Origin: Alistipes sp.
Lineage (GTDB): Bacteria > Bacillota > Clostridia > Lachnospirales > Lachnospiraceae
NCBI GenBank assembly: GCA_023666775.1
Contig: JAMPBI010000004.1
Coordinates: 1-32,728, forward strand
Reading direction: 5' to 3'
DNA length: 32,728 nucleotides
In this document: one piece after another, positions 15,649 through 23,428 of the stretch
Layout: the number at the start of each line of letters is the position of its first letter
How positions within the stretch are numbered: position 1 is the stretch's first letter
The notes under the pieces: model-generated
What the model saw: only the letters and a program-made list of their open reading frames with translations
What the model was told of the DNA's origin: nothing
Database searches by the model: none
Program-made: the position numbers and the translations under genes

Positions 15649-17022
15649 GTGAAGCGATTTTTGGAGAGCATTGGAAGTTCTATCGTATTTTTACTGAAAA
15701 TGCTGTTGTATTCAATCTTATTTTTAATATTTTTCATATCCTTTTCCAGGGTTCACTGGCAGCTGCTGCACCCGTCAAGAACCATGGGCGTTACCATGCT
15801 TACCTTTGTCTTTGTGGGTATTCTTCTGCTGATGGTTTACGGGGATTATAATATCGGAAAAAGAAAAAGTAAACCGATCATATATTCCATTACCCTTGCC
15901 ACGATCATAACCGATATCGTGACGTGGGTCATGCTTGGTATCATGAACTATAATGAAAATAACAACGACCGTTTTATGCTGGAAAATCCGGATATCATGT
16001 TCTGGGTTATGGTAATGCAGCTTTTGGTCATCGTCATTTTTGTTTATTTCGGAAATTTCGTTTATTTTAAGATATACGACCCGGAGAGGTGCTGTTTTAT
16101 CACTTCCTGCCGGGATAGCGCGGGAATGCTTTTCCATGCCATTGAAAAATTCAAAAAACAGTACAATATCGTCTTCGTTGATGAATATACGGACAACCGG
16201 CTGTATAAACATATCGACCGTGTGGACACGGTGTTTCTCCATGAAGTGCCGGTGGCGGAACGGGTGGAGATCATGGAGTATTGTTACAAGAATTTCAAAA
16301 ATATATACTATACGCCGAGCATTGCCGATATCGTGCAGGTAAACGCGAAACATAATATACTGGACGACGTTTCCCTTGTCGCGGCACCGGTAAAAGAACT
16401 GACGATCGAGCAGCGGGCGGTTAAGCGGCTGATGGACGTTGTCATTTCCATAATAGCGCTGATACTGACCATTCCTGTCTGGATCGTATGCGCCATCGCT
16501 ATTAAATCTTATGATAAAGGACCGATCCTGTACCGTCAGAACCGTGTGACAAAGAACGGGAAGATATTTTCGGTTTTAAAGTTCCGAACCATGCGCGTTA
16601 ATGATGAAAATCATTCCGTGACAGCAGATGACGACCGGATCACGCCGATAGGAAAGATTTTAAGAAAGTACCGTATTGATGAAATACCGCAGTTTATTAA
16701 TATCCTTATGGGAGATATGAGCGTGGTAGGACCAAGACCGGAAATGATCGAGAACGTTTATAACTACACAACGGAACTTCCGGAATTTGCGTATCGCCTG
16801 CGGGTGAAGGCAGGACTGACAGGTTATGCCCAGGTTGAGGGAAAATACAGCACTTCGCCGAAGGACAAACTTATGATGGATATGATGTATATTGAAACAT
16901 ACAGCTTTTTAAAAGATATCAAGCTGATATTCATGACGCTCATTGTCCTGTTTAAGAAAGACAGCACGGAAGCATTTGAAAACCAGAAGGAGATCGACTG
17001 GAAAAAATATCATAAGAGGTAA
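15649..17022 (+). CDS. Polyprenyl-phosphate sugar-1-phosphate transferase (WbaP/WcaJ-like), copy 1
   Basis: It is predicted to start a lipid-linked glycan by moving a sugar-1-phosphate from a nucleotide sugar to undecaprenyl phosphate at the membrane. It has 457 residues. Four hydrophobic segments lie in about residues 10-135, followed by a Rossmann-like domain (CFITSCRDSAGMLFHAIEKF), then the transferase domain with its re-entrant helix (KRLMDVVISIIALILTIPVW). That domain also has LKFRTM, the catalytic pair D344-E345 in RIDEIPQFINIL, GDMSVVGPRPEM and AGLTGYAQVEGKYS. The first sugar is unknown. The GTG start at 15649 is supported by GAGGTG (15636-15641). A second enzyme of the same class is on the opposite strand at 21853-23256. 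Confidence 0.92.
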   Translation: MKRFLESIGSSIVFLLKMLLYSILFLIFFISFSRVHWQLLHPSRTMGVTMLTFVFVGILLLMVYGDYNIGKRKSKPIIYSITLATIITDIVTWVMLGIMNYNENNNDRFMLENPDIMFWVMVMQLLVIVIFVYFGNFVYFKIYDPERCCFITSCRDSAGMLFHAIEKFKKQYNIVFVDEYTDNRLYKHIDRVDTVFLHEVPVAERVEIMEYCYKNFKNIYYTPSIADIVQVNAKHNILDDVSLVAAPVKELTIEQRAVKRLMDVVISIIALILTIPVWIVCAIAIKSYDKGPILYRQNRVTKNGKIFSVLKFRTMRVNDENHSVTADDDRITPIGKILRKYRIDEIPQFINILMGDMSVVGPRPEMIENVYNYTTELPEFAYRLRVKAGLTGYAQVEGKYSTSPKDKLMMDMMYIETYSFLKDIKLIFMTLIVLFKKDSTEAFENQKEIDWKKYHKR

Positions 17023-17025
17023 TAT

Positions 17026-18891
17026 ATGTGCGGAATATTTGGAGCGGTCAATGTTAATTTAAGCGAACAGAAAGCGATGAATTGCTTGAACCAGTTAGAA
17101 CACAGGGGACCGGACGGATTTGGATTATGGCAGAAAGACGGCGTGACTCTCGGTCACAGAAGACTGGCTATTCTCGATCTGTCGGATAACGGAACGCAGC
17201 CGATGTCTTATGCCGATGAAAGGTACCGGCTTGTTTTTAACGGGGAAATTTATAATTTCCTCGAGGTGCGTAAGGAGCTGGAACAAAAAGGCTATACGTT
17301 CCGGAGCGAAACCGATTCGGAAGTGGTTCTTGCGGCTTTCGCGGAGTGGGGAGAAGACTGTCAGAACCGTTTTAACGGCATGTGGGCGTTTGCCATATGG
17401 GACTGCGAGACAAAAAAACTTTTTCTCAGCAGGGATCGTTTCGGCGTAAAACCTCTTTATTATGCGGTACTGCCGGAAGGCGGCTTTGCGTTTGCTTCGG
17501 AGATGAAATCGATCATTCCTGTTTTGCCGGAAGTGGAAGCCGACAAAGAGGCGTTTGCGCTTTACCGGGCGAAAGTCCATTACGAAAATCAGGAAAAATG
17601 TATTATAAAAGGGATCCGCAGATTTCCGGCAGGAAGCTGCGGCTGGCTGTCGGGCGGAAACTTTCAGGTTAAGAGATGGTGGAATACCCTCGACCATCGG
17701 ATAAGCGTACCTTCCGATTATGAGGAGCAGGTGGAAATGTTCCGTGATTTATTTCTGGACGCCTGCCGGATTCGTATGCGAAGCGACGTTACGATCGGAA
17801 CGGCGTTAAGTGGCGGGCTTGATTCCAGCGCGTCGATCTGTGCCATGGCGCACATTGCCAAAAACGGCGGGACGGGAAGAATGGCGTCGGACTGGCAGCA
17901 TGCGTATGTCGCGTGCTTTCCGGGTACCTGTCTTGACGAATCCGAGTACGCGAAAAAAGTAACGGATCATCTGGGGATTGAGAGTACCTTTTTGGAAGTT
18001 CAGGACACGGTTTCCCAGGCGGAGTTATATCGGTATATTTATCAGTTTGAGGAACTTTACACGAATATGCAGATCCCGATGATCAAAATATACGAGCAGG
18101 AACGCAAGTACGGAACACTGGTTTCCATAGACGGACACGGCGCGGACGAATTGTTCGGCGGTTATAGCTTCGATATCGTGAAAGCCCTGTATAATGCCAA
18201 AGGAACGGAAGAGATCGACACGATCGTTAAAACGTATATTGATATGAACAGTGACAGCGACGTTTCCTGCGATACGCCGGAATTTAAGGATATGCGCAAG
18301 AGAATGCTTTTTGATAATGTAACGAAACAGAAGATTAAAAAACTGCTCGGTAAACCGATCGTAAGAAGCGAATATGCCGGGCACCCCGCATGGAAGGAAT
18401 TGGACAATCTGAATAAGACTCTGTTTGTGTCTACCCATGAGACGATTTTGCCGACGCTTCTCAGAAACTATGACCGAACCAGCATGATCAACGGAATTGA
18501 AATCCGTATGCCGTTTATGGACTACCGGCTGGTGCAGTTCGCGTTTTCCATCGGGTGGCAGTCCAAGGTGCGCAACGGGTTCAGCAAGAGTATTATCCGT
18601 GACGCGGTCGCGCCGTTCATGCCGGAGGAAATTGCGTACCGCCGGGGAAAGATCGGCTTTAACGCGCCGATCCTTGATTGGATCAAGGGTCCGTACCGGG
18701 AAATGTTCCTTGATATGACGGCGTCGCAGGAATTTGCCAATTCCGAATTGCTGGCAAGTCCCGTTGAGACGAAGGGACTTCTTGAAAACGTTCTTTCCGG
18801 AAAGACCAGTTTTCACGAGGCGGCGATGGTATGGGACGAATTACAGATTTTTATGTGGGAGCAGGTATTCTTAAAAAAGAAATCGGCGTGA
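17026..18891 (+). CDS. asnB: Glutamine-hydrolysing asparagine synthetase (AsnB family)
   Basis: A two-domain amidotransferase of 621 residues. The N-terminal class II glutaminase domain begins MCGIFGAVN, with C2 as the nucleophile after Met removal, followed by LEHRGPDGFG and FNGEIYNF. The synthetase domain has the ATP PP-loop ALSGGLDSSASI (S262-G-G-L-D266-S-S) and later DGHGADELFGGY and MPFMDYRLVQFAFS. All catalytic elements are present. It may make asparagine. As the last gene of a glycan operon, three bases after the sugar transferase stop, it may instead amidate a sugar acid or peptide, as AsnB-like proteins do in some capsule and wall pathways. That is inference. A hairpin terminator follows. 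Confidence 0.9.
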   Translation: MCGIFGAVNVNLSEQKAMNCLNQLEHRGPDGFGLWQKDGVTLGHRRLAILDLSDNGTQPMSYADERYRLVFNGEIYNFLEVRKELEQKGYTFRSETDSEVVLAAFAEWGEDCQNRFNGMWAFAIWDCETKKLFLSRDRFGVKPLYYAVLPEGGFAFASEMKSIIPVLPEVEADKEAFALYRAKVHYENQEKCIIKGIRRFPAGSCGWLSGGNFQVKRWWNTLDHRISVPSDYEEQVEMFRDLFLDACRIRMRSDVTIGTALSGGLDSSASICAMAHIAKNGGTGRMASDWQHAYVACFPGTCLDESEYAKKVTDHLGIESTFLEVQDTVSQAELYRYIYQFEELYTNMQIPMIKIYEQERKYGTLVSIDGHGADELFGGYSFDIVKALYNAKGTEEIDTIVKTYIDMNSDSDVSCDTPEFKDMRKRMLFDNVTKQKIKKLLGKPIVRSEYAGHPAWKELDNLNKTLFVSTHETILPTLLRNYDRTSMINGIEIRMPFMDYRLVQFAFSIGWQSKVRNGFSKSIIRDAVAPFMPEEIAYRRGKIGFNAPILDWIKGPYREMFLDMTASQEFANSELLASPVETKGLLENVLSGKTSFHEAAMVWDELQIFMWEQVFLKKKSA

Positions 18892-18892
18892 T

Positions 18893-18935
18893 AAAAAAGA
18901 GGCGGCTGCAAAGGATACAGCCGCCTCTGTCTATT
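18893..18935. terminator. Bidirectional terminator between asnB and trkH
   Basis: An 11-base perfect stem pairs AGAGGCGGCTG (18898-18908) with CAGCCGCCTCT (18918-18928) around a nine-base loop. On the minus strand the stem is followed by a six-T run, the complement of 18893-18898, which makes a strong stop for trkH. On the plus strand it is followed by GTCTATTTT, a weaker tract, and it lies just after the asnB stop. It separates two convergent operons. Confidence 0.88.
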
Positions 18936-20417
18936 TTACATATTCTCTGTTTTTCTTCGGTTCAGCCGTCTTCTTGCAAACATATCCTTCCAGACGACCG
19001 GGTGGAATAAAATCAACAATGGGAATAGTTCCAGTCTCCCGGCAAGCATATCAAACATTAAAACATACTTGGAGAGCGCGGAAAAACCTCCGAAATTCTG
19101 TGTGGGACCCACCAGCTCCAGACCGGGTCCGATATTGTTGATCGTTGCGGCAACCGCCGTAAAGTTCGTGGTCAGGTCTTTCCCCTCAAAGGAAACGAGA
19201 AAGACGGAAACGGAAAAGAGAACGATAAACGTGAGAAAATATACGTTCACGGAGCGTATAATCTCATGGTCAACCGGTCTGTCGTCCATTTTGATCTGCT
19301 GGATACTTTTTGGATGAATGTAATATTTCAACTCTTTAAAAATATTTTTGACGGCAATGATAAAACGGGAAACTTTAATTCCGCCGCCGGTACTTCCCGC
19401 GCAGGCGCCTATGAACATCAGCATTACCAGTACCGTTTTCGCCGAGGACGACCAGAGATTAAAGTCCGTTGTCGCGAATCCCGTCGTGGTGATGATGGAA
19501 GCGACCTGGAATAGGGAGTGTCTCAGCGCGCCCAGTATTCCTAAGGAAGTATTATAAATATTTATAAATATAACGGCGGTGGACGCGGCAATGATCAGAA
19601 AATAACATTTTACTTCCGCCATGTTCAACGCTTTTTTCCAGCGGCGGAATAAAATCAGATAGTACGCGTTAAAATTTACGCCGGATAGGATCATAAAAAT
19701 CGTGACAACCCATTGGATATACGGGGAATATCCCGCGAGGCTGTCGTTTCGGATACCGAATCCGCCGGTGCCCGCCGTTCCGAAAGAAATGGTTACGGCG
19801 TCGAAAACGGACATATGTCCTATCAGAAGGAATAGGATTTCGGCAATCGTGATCCCAAAATAAATAATATAGAGTATTCTCGCGGTATAACGGACCTTTG
19901 GAACCAGTTTTCCTACAGACGGCCCCGGGCTTTCCGCACGCATAAGATTAATATGGGAGCCTCCCGTCAGGGGAATGACCGCAAGAAGAAAGACTAAAAC
20001 GCCCATACCTCCGATCCAGTGGGTAAAACTTCTCCAGAACAGCGTGCAGTATGAAAGGCTTTCCACATCGCTTAAAATGCTGGCTCCCGTTGTTGTAAAA
20101 CCGGAAATGGTTTCAAACAGAGCGTCCGTAAAAGAAGGGATTTCCCCGCTGATCACAAAGGGAAGACAACCGAACAGACTTAAAATGATCCAGCTCAGGG
20201 AAGTGGTGACACAGCCTTCTTTGAGATAGAATACAAATGTTTTCGGTTTTCTGTGCGTCATGGCAATTCCGAGAACGGTACATATTACAAATGTAATGAA
20301 AAAGGAAATTCCTGCCTTTTCCCGGTATATCAGCGCGACAAAACATGGAAGAAGAAGCACGACGGCTTCTATTTTCAGCACATGCCCCAATATATAACGA
20401 ATGATTGAACTGTTCAT
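18936..20417 (-). CDS. trkH: Trk/Ktr-type potassium channel subunit TrkH
   Basis: The membrane pore of a potassium uptake system, 493 residues, the usual length for TrkH. Four pore-loop repeats are visible: FTTTGASIL (TTTG at 108-111), FGTAGTGGFG (213-220), a third TTTGFATTDF near 315, and a fourth NNIGPGLELVGP near 432. Many hydrophobic helices lie between. The N-terminus is IIRYILGHVLKIEAVVLLLP, matching the conserved first helix, and GGMGVLVFLLAVIP follows as in TrkH. It sits 14 bases after trkA and works with TrkA as the gating ring. It ends at the bidirectional terminator and is apparently read from the promoter at 23316-23344. Confidence 0.94.
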   Translation of the reverse strand: MNSSIIRYILGHVLKIEAVVLLLPCFVALIYREKAGISFFITFVICTVLGIAMTHRKPKTFVFYLKEGCVTTSLSWIILSLFGCLPFVISGEIPSFTDALFETISGFTTTGASILSDVESLSYCTLFWRSFTHWIGGMGVLVFLLAVIPLTGGSHINLMRAESPGPSVGKLVPKVRYTARILYIIYFGITIAEILFLLIGHMSVFDAVTISFGTAGTGGFGIRNDSLAGYSPYIQWVVTIFMILSGVNFNAYYLILFRRWKKALNMAEVKCYFLIIAASTAVIFINIYNTSLGILGALRHSLFQVASIITTTGFATTDFNLWSSSAKTVLVMLMFIGACAGSTGGGIKVSRFIIAVKNIFKELKYYIHPKSIQQIKMDDRPVDHEIIRSVNVYFLTFIVLFSVSVFLVSFEGKDLTTNFTAVAATINNIGPGLELVGPTQNFGGFSALSKYVLMFDMLAGRLELFPLLILFHPVVWKDMFARRRLNRRKTENM

Positions 20418-20431
20418 AACCGCTGCCTCCG

Positions 20432-21823
20432 CTATTTCAAAATATCCTGGATCGTGTCCAGTCCCGTGTGCGTCGTGACAACTACGACGCTGTCGCCTTT
20501 TTGGAGGCTGTCGTTACCGCTGGGAAGAATGATCCGTCCGTTACGGTTTATAATGGTAAGCAGGAGATTGTCTTTCAGCCTCAGATCCTTTAAAGGAATA
20601 TTAGTAACCGTGGATTCCTGGTCGATCGTAAATTCAATCGCCTCGGCTCTGGAGTCGAACATATGGTAAAGGGTTTCAATGTTGCTGTTCATGGAATCCC
20701 GTTTCGCGCGGACATAGGCAACAATCGCCTCGGAGGTAATGTATCTTGGATACACCACGCTTCCCAGCTCCAGATTACCCACTACGTTTTTAAAGTTGAC
20801 CCGGTTTATTTTTGTGATCACTTTTGCCTTGGAAATCTGCTTCGCATGGAGAGTCAGCATAATATTTTCCTCGTCGATTCCCGTTAAAGGAACGAACGAT
20901 TCCGTATATTCAATGCCCTCTTCCTTCAAAACCTCTTCATCGGTACCGTCCCCGTTGATAATGATCGCGTTGGGAAGGAGAATACTTAGCTCCTCGCAGC
21001 GTTTGCGGCTGTTTTCGATGATCTTTACGTCGATCCCCATCGAAAGAAGCTGTTTCGCAAGATAAAAGGCAGCGGTGCCGCCGCCGATGATCATGGTATC
21101 TTTGACCTGGTTCGTATGAAATCCGATTTTCTGTAAAAAGGTTCGGGCGTTTTGTCTTGAAGCAGTAAAGGAAATCAGATCCCCTGCCTTGAGGATAAAG
21201 TTACCCGATGGAATGTAGACTTCTCCGCCGCGTTCTATGGCGCATATCAGTATGTTTACGGAAATGCTTTTTCCGAGAGAAGCGATCGTCTGGTTATGCA
21301 TTACGTTGCCTTCCGGGATTTTGATCTTGATCAGTTCCGCCTGTCCGTGGGCAAAGGTATTGATCTCAAGAGCCGTCGGAAGGTACAGAACGCGGGCGAT
21401 TTCAATCGCGACAGCCAGCTCCGGGTTTATGATCATGGCAAGACCCAGCTTTTCACGGAGATACCCGGCTTCCTCACTGTAATCCGGCGTGCGCACGCGG
21501 GCTATGGCGGCGCAGTTCCCCACACGTTTCGCAACGGTGCAGCATAACAGATTTAATTCATCGGAACCGGTTACGGCAATGATCAGATCGGTATTCTCAA
21601 TACCGGCGTCCATCTGGACACTGTAACTGGCACCGTTTCCCGTAATACCCATAACATCATATGTATCGGACAATGACTGGACGATCTGGGCGTCCTTATC
21701 AATAATGGTAATGTCATGTCCTTCCTTACTTAACTGCTCGATCAGAGTGGAACCGACTTTTCCGCACCCGACAATGATAATAGTTAATCCCTTTTTTGCG
21801 GAATTTGCTTGTTTAAACAACAT
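20432..21823 (-). CDS. trkA: Trk potassium transporter regulatory subunit TrkA
   Basis: A cytoplasmic RCK protein that gates TrkH in response to nucleotides. Its 463 residues contain two halves, each an RCK_N Rossmann domain followed by a TrkA_C domain. Half one has IIIVGCGKVGSTLIEQL (G19-x-G21-x-x-G24) and IIDKDAQ. Half two has MIIGGGTAAFYLAKQLL and KIIENSR. The regulatory segments end in PSGN, characteristic of TrkA_C. The GGAGG site before the ATG is good. It is 30 bases downstream of the sugar transferase and no separate promoter is obvious, so expression may be tied to that gene. An internal promoter in the end of the sugar transferase gene cannot be excluded. Confidence 0.94.
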   Translation of the reverse strand: MLFKQANSAKKGLTIIIVGCGKVGSTLIEQLSKEGHDITIIDKDAQIVQSLSDTYDVMGITGNGASYSVQMDAGIENTDLIIAVTGSDELNLLCCTVAKRVGNCAAIARVRTPDYSEEAGYLREKLGLAMIINPELAVAIEIARVLYLPTALEINTFAHGQAELIKIKIPEGNVMHNQTIASLGKSISVNILICAIERGGEVYIPSGNFILKAGDLISFTASRQNARTFLQKIGFHTNQVKDTMIIGGGTAAFYLAKQLLSMGIDVKIIENSRKRCEELSILLPNAIIINGDGTDEEVLKEEGIEYTESFVPLTGIDEENIMLTLHAKQISKAKVITKINRVNFKNVVGNLELGSVVYPRYITSEAIVAYVRAKRDSMNSNIETLYHMFDSRAEAIEFTIDQESTVTNIPLKDLRLKDNLLLTIINRNGRIILPSGNDSLQKGDSVVVVTTHTGLDTIQDILK

Positions 21824-21852
21824 GATAAACCTCCAACTGTTTATTCAAACGT

Positions 21853-23256
21853 TTATTTAGCGCCTTTTCTCTGCAATACGACAAATACCGTTTTAAATAA
21901 AATCTTGATATCAAGACTCAGACACCATTCGTTGATGTATTTTACGTCTAACCGGACAACGTCCTCAAAATCGGTAATGTCGCTTCGACCGCTGATCTGC
22001 CATAGTCCGGTGATCCCCGGTTTGATACTGAGGCGCATTTTGTGATAACTGTGGTATTGTAAAAATTCGTCTACGGTCGGCGGTCTTGTTCCCACAAGAC
22101 TCATGTCGCCCTTTAGTACGTTAAAAAACTGAGGAAATTCGTCAAGACTTGTCTTGCGTAAAAATTTTCCAATCTTGGTAACGCGGGGGTCGTCCTCCAT
22201 TTTAAACATAAAACCGTCCATCTGGTTTCTTTCCATCAGCGCCTTTTTGCGTTCCTCCGCGTCTTCGTACATGGAGCGGAATTTGTACATTTTAAAGTAA
22301 CGTCCGTTCTTTCCCACGCGCTTCTGGGCGAAGAAAACAGGCCCCGGCGATTCCAGTTTGATCAAAGGTCCGATAACGATCGTTAAAAGCAGGGTAATAA
22401 AAGAACCGATCAGGGATCCCACGATATCAAGGCTTCTTTTTATAAAAGCCTGCTTTAGCGAGAGCAGCCGGTTGGCGAACGTTATGGTAGTCTGACCTCC
22501 GATCTGGGTTACGATGGACAGACCGGCGTAATTCAGATTGAAAGTTTTAAGTCCTACATGGACCGTTATGCCCATGGACAGGATTTCGTTCAGTATGGAG
22601 CTGATCCTGCCGTTTACGGTAACGACCAGAACTTCGTCAACAACGTTGGATTTGCAGTAATTTAAAATATCCTCCGCGGTGTGTGAAACGATCGGAATAT
22701 TTAAAATGGATTCACCGATATGGTCCGAATCCACGATGGCAATACTCCGGATACAGTAATCCCAGCGGTTTTTCTGCTGGATATGATCGATCAGTTCGGA
22801 AACGTTGTCATAATCGCAGATCAGCATAAGCTGTCTGGAATTGATATTTCTGCTGTAAAAACGCGTCAGCGCGTACTTAAAAGCAAGATGAAAAATATAG
22901 GAAACAACCGTGTTAATAACCAGAAAGTAAACGGTCAGCCTACGGGAAAAATCCACATCAACCGCTCGGGTAAAATATATGATAAAAATTGAAAAAATGG
23001 CTACAATGATACTGATCTTGATACAGGTGACCAATTCAGCGAAATAGCCGTTTTCGGCAATCCTGCTGTTTAAATTTACAATTAAATATACAAAAATATA
23101 CGCAATCAGGAATATGCTTGTAAGATTGGCAATATAATTCGCCGGCATCCACTGTTTATGGCGGATATAGTTTGCCAGATGCAGGCTGATCACAATGGAA
23201 AGGCAGTCAAATAAAATAATAAATATATTTTGCAGGTTATTTCTAAAACGATACAC
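21853..23256 (-). CDS. Polyprenyl-phosphate sugar-1-phosphate transferase, copy 2
   Basis: A second membrane enzyme that would start a lipid-linked glycan. It has 467 residues. Hydrophobic segments lie at roughly 10-30, 44-62, 80-96 and 108-126, followed by a Rossmann-like domain (RQLMLICDYDNVSELIDHIQ) and the transferase domain from about 272 (IKRSLDIVGSLIGSFITLLL). The catalytic pair is D372-E373 in SLDEFPQFFNVLKGD. SLVGTRPPTVDEF and ITGLWQISGRSDITDF are features of the CpsE/WbaP/glucose- or galactose-1-phosphate branch. It starts at GTG with an AGAGG site and has its own strong promoter. It is divergent from the Wzz-like gene, so it may initiate the glycan finished by the plus-strand genes 23429-31338. 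It differs clearly from copy 1 at 15649. Confidence 0.92.
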   Translation of the reverse strand: MYRFRNNLQNIFIILFDCLSIVISLHLANYIRHKQWMPANYIANLTSIFLIAYIFVYLIVNLNSRIAENGYFAELVTCIKISIIVAIFSIFIIYFTRAVDVDFSRRLTVYFLVINTVVSYIFHLAFKYALTRFYSRNINSRQLMLICDYDNVSELIDHIQQKNRWDYCIRSIAIVDSDHIGESILNIPIVSHTAEDILNYCKSNVVDEVLVVTVNGRISSILNEILSMGITVHVGLKTFNLNYAGLSIVTQIGGQTTITFANRLLSLKQAFIKRSLDIVGSLIGSFITLLLTIVIGPLIKLESPGPVFFAQKRVGKNGRYFKMYKFRSMYEDAEERKKALMERNQMDGFMFKMEDDPRVTKIGKFLRKTSLDEFPQFFNVLKGDMSLVGTRPPTVDEFLQYHSYHKMRLSIKPGITGLWQISGRSDITDFEDVVRLDVKYINEWCLSLDIKILFKTVFVVLQRKGAK

Positions 23257-23315
23257 GGTGCAACCTCTTTAATAAACTTTTGTTATAGTATTACACATTT
23301 TCTGAATTTTAAATT

Positions 23316-23344
23316 AGTATATAATGTTATGAAACACAAGTCAA
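23316..23344 (-). promoter_or_regulatory. Strong sigma-A promoter for sugar transferase-trkA-trkH
   Basis: Reading the minus strand, TTGACT (23344-23339) and TATACT (23321-23316) are separated by exactly 17 bases. Each box differs from consensus at one position. Transcription would begin near 23309, leaving a leader of about 53 bases before the GTG at 23256. It faces away from the promoter of the Wzz-like gene. Confidence 0.8.
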
Positions 23345-23363
23345 TGAAAGAATAATATTTTGC

Positions 23364-23392
23364 TGGAAATAATATCCTTACTGTGTTAGAAT
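23364..23392 (+). promoter_or_regulatory. Promoter of the Wzz-like gene cluster
   Basis: TGGAAA (23364-23369), a 17-base spacer and TAGAAT (23387-23392), with TGT just before it giving an extended -10 pattern. The -35 box is weak (four of six). A start near 23399 would leave a short leader and the AAGGAG site (23415-23420) eight bases before the ATG at 23429. The 23257-23428 gap also holds the opposing promoter; nothing else is seen in it. Confidence 0.5.
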
Positions 23393-23428
23393 AACAACGT
23401 ATATAGTTACGCATAAGGAGAAGTATAA

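Noticed and set aside
18025-18816. 263-residue open frame on the minus strand
   Set aside because: It is a shadow of the asnB synthetase domain, whose motifs are intact on the plus strand.
22720-22992. 90-residue plus-strand open frame inside the second sugar transferase
   Set aside because: No ribosome binding site or domain; antisense to the Rossmann-like domain of a well-supported gene.
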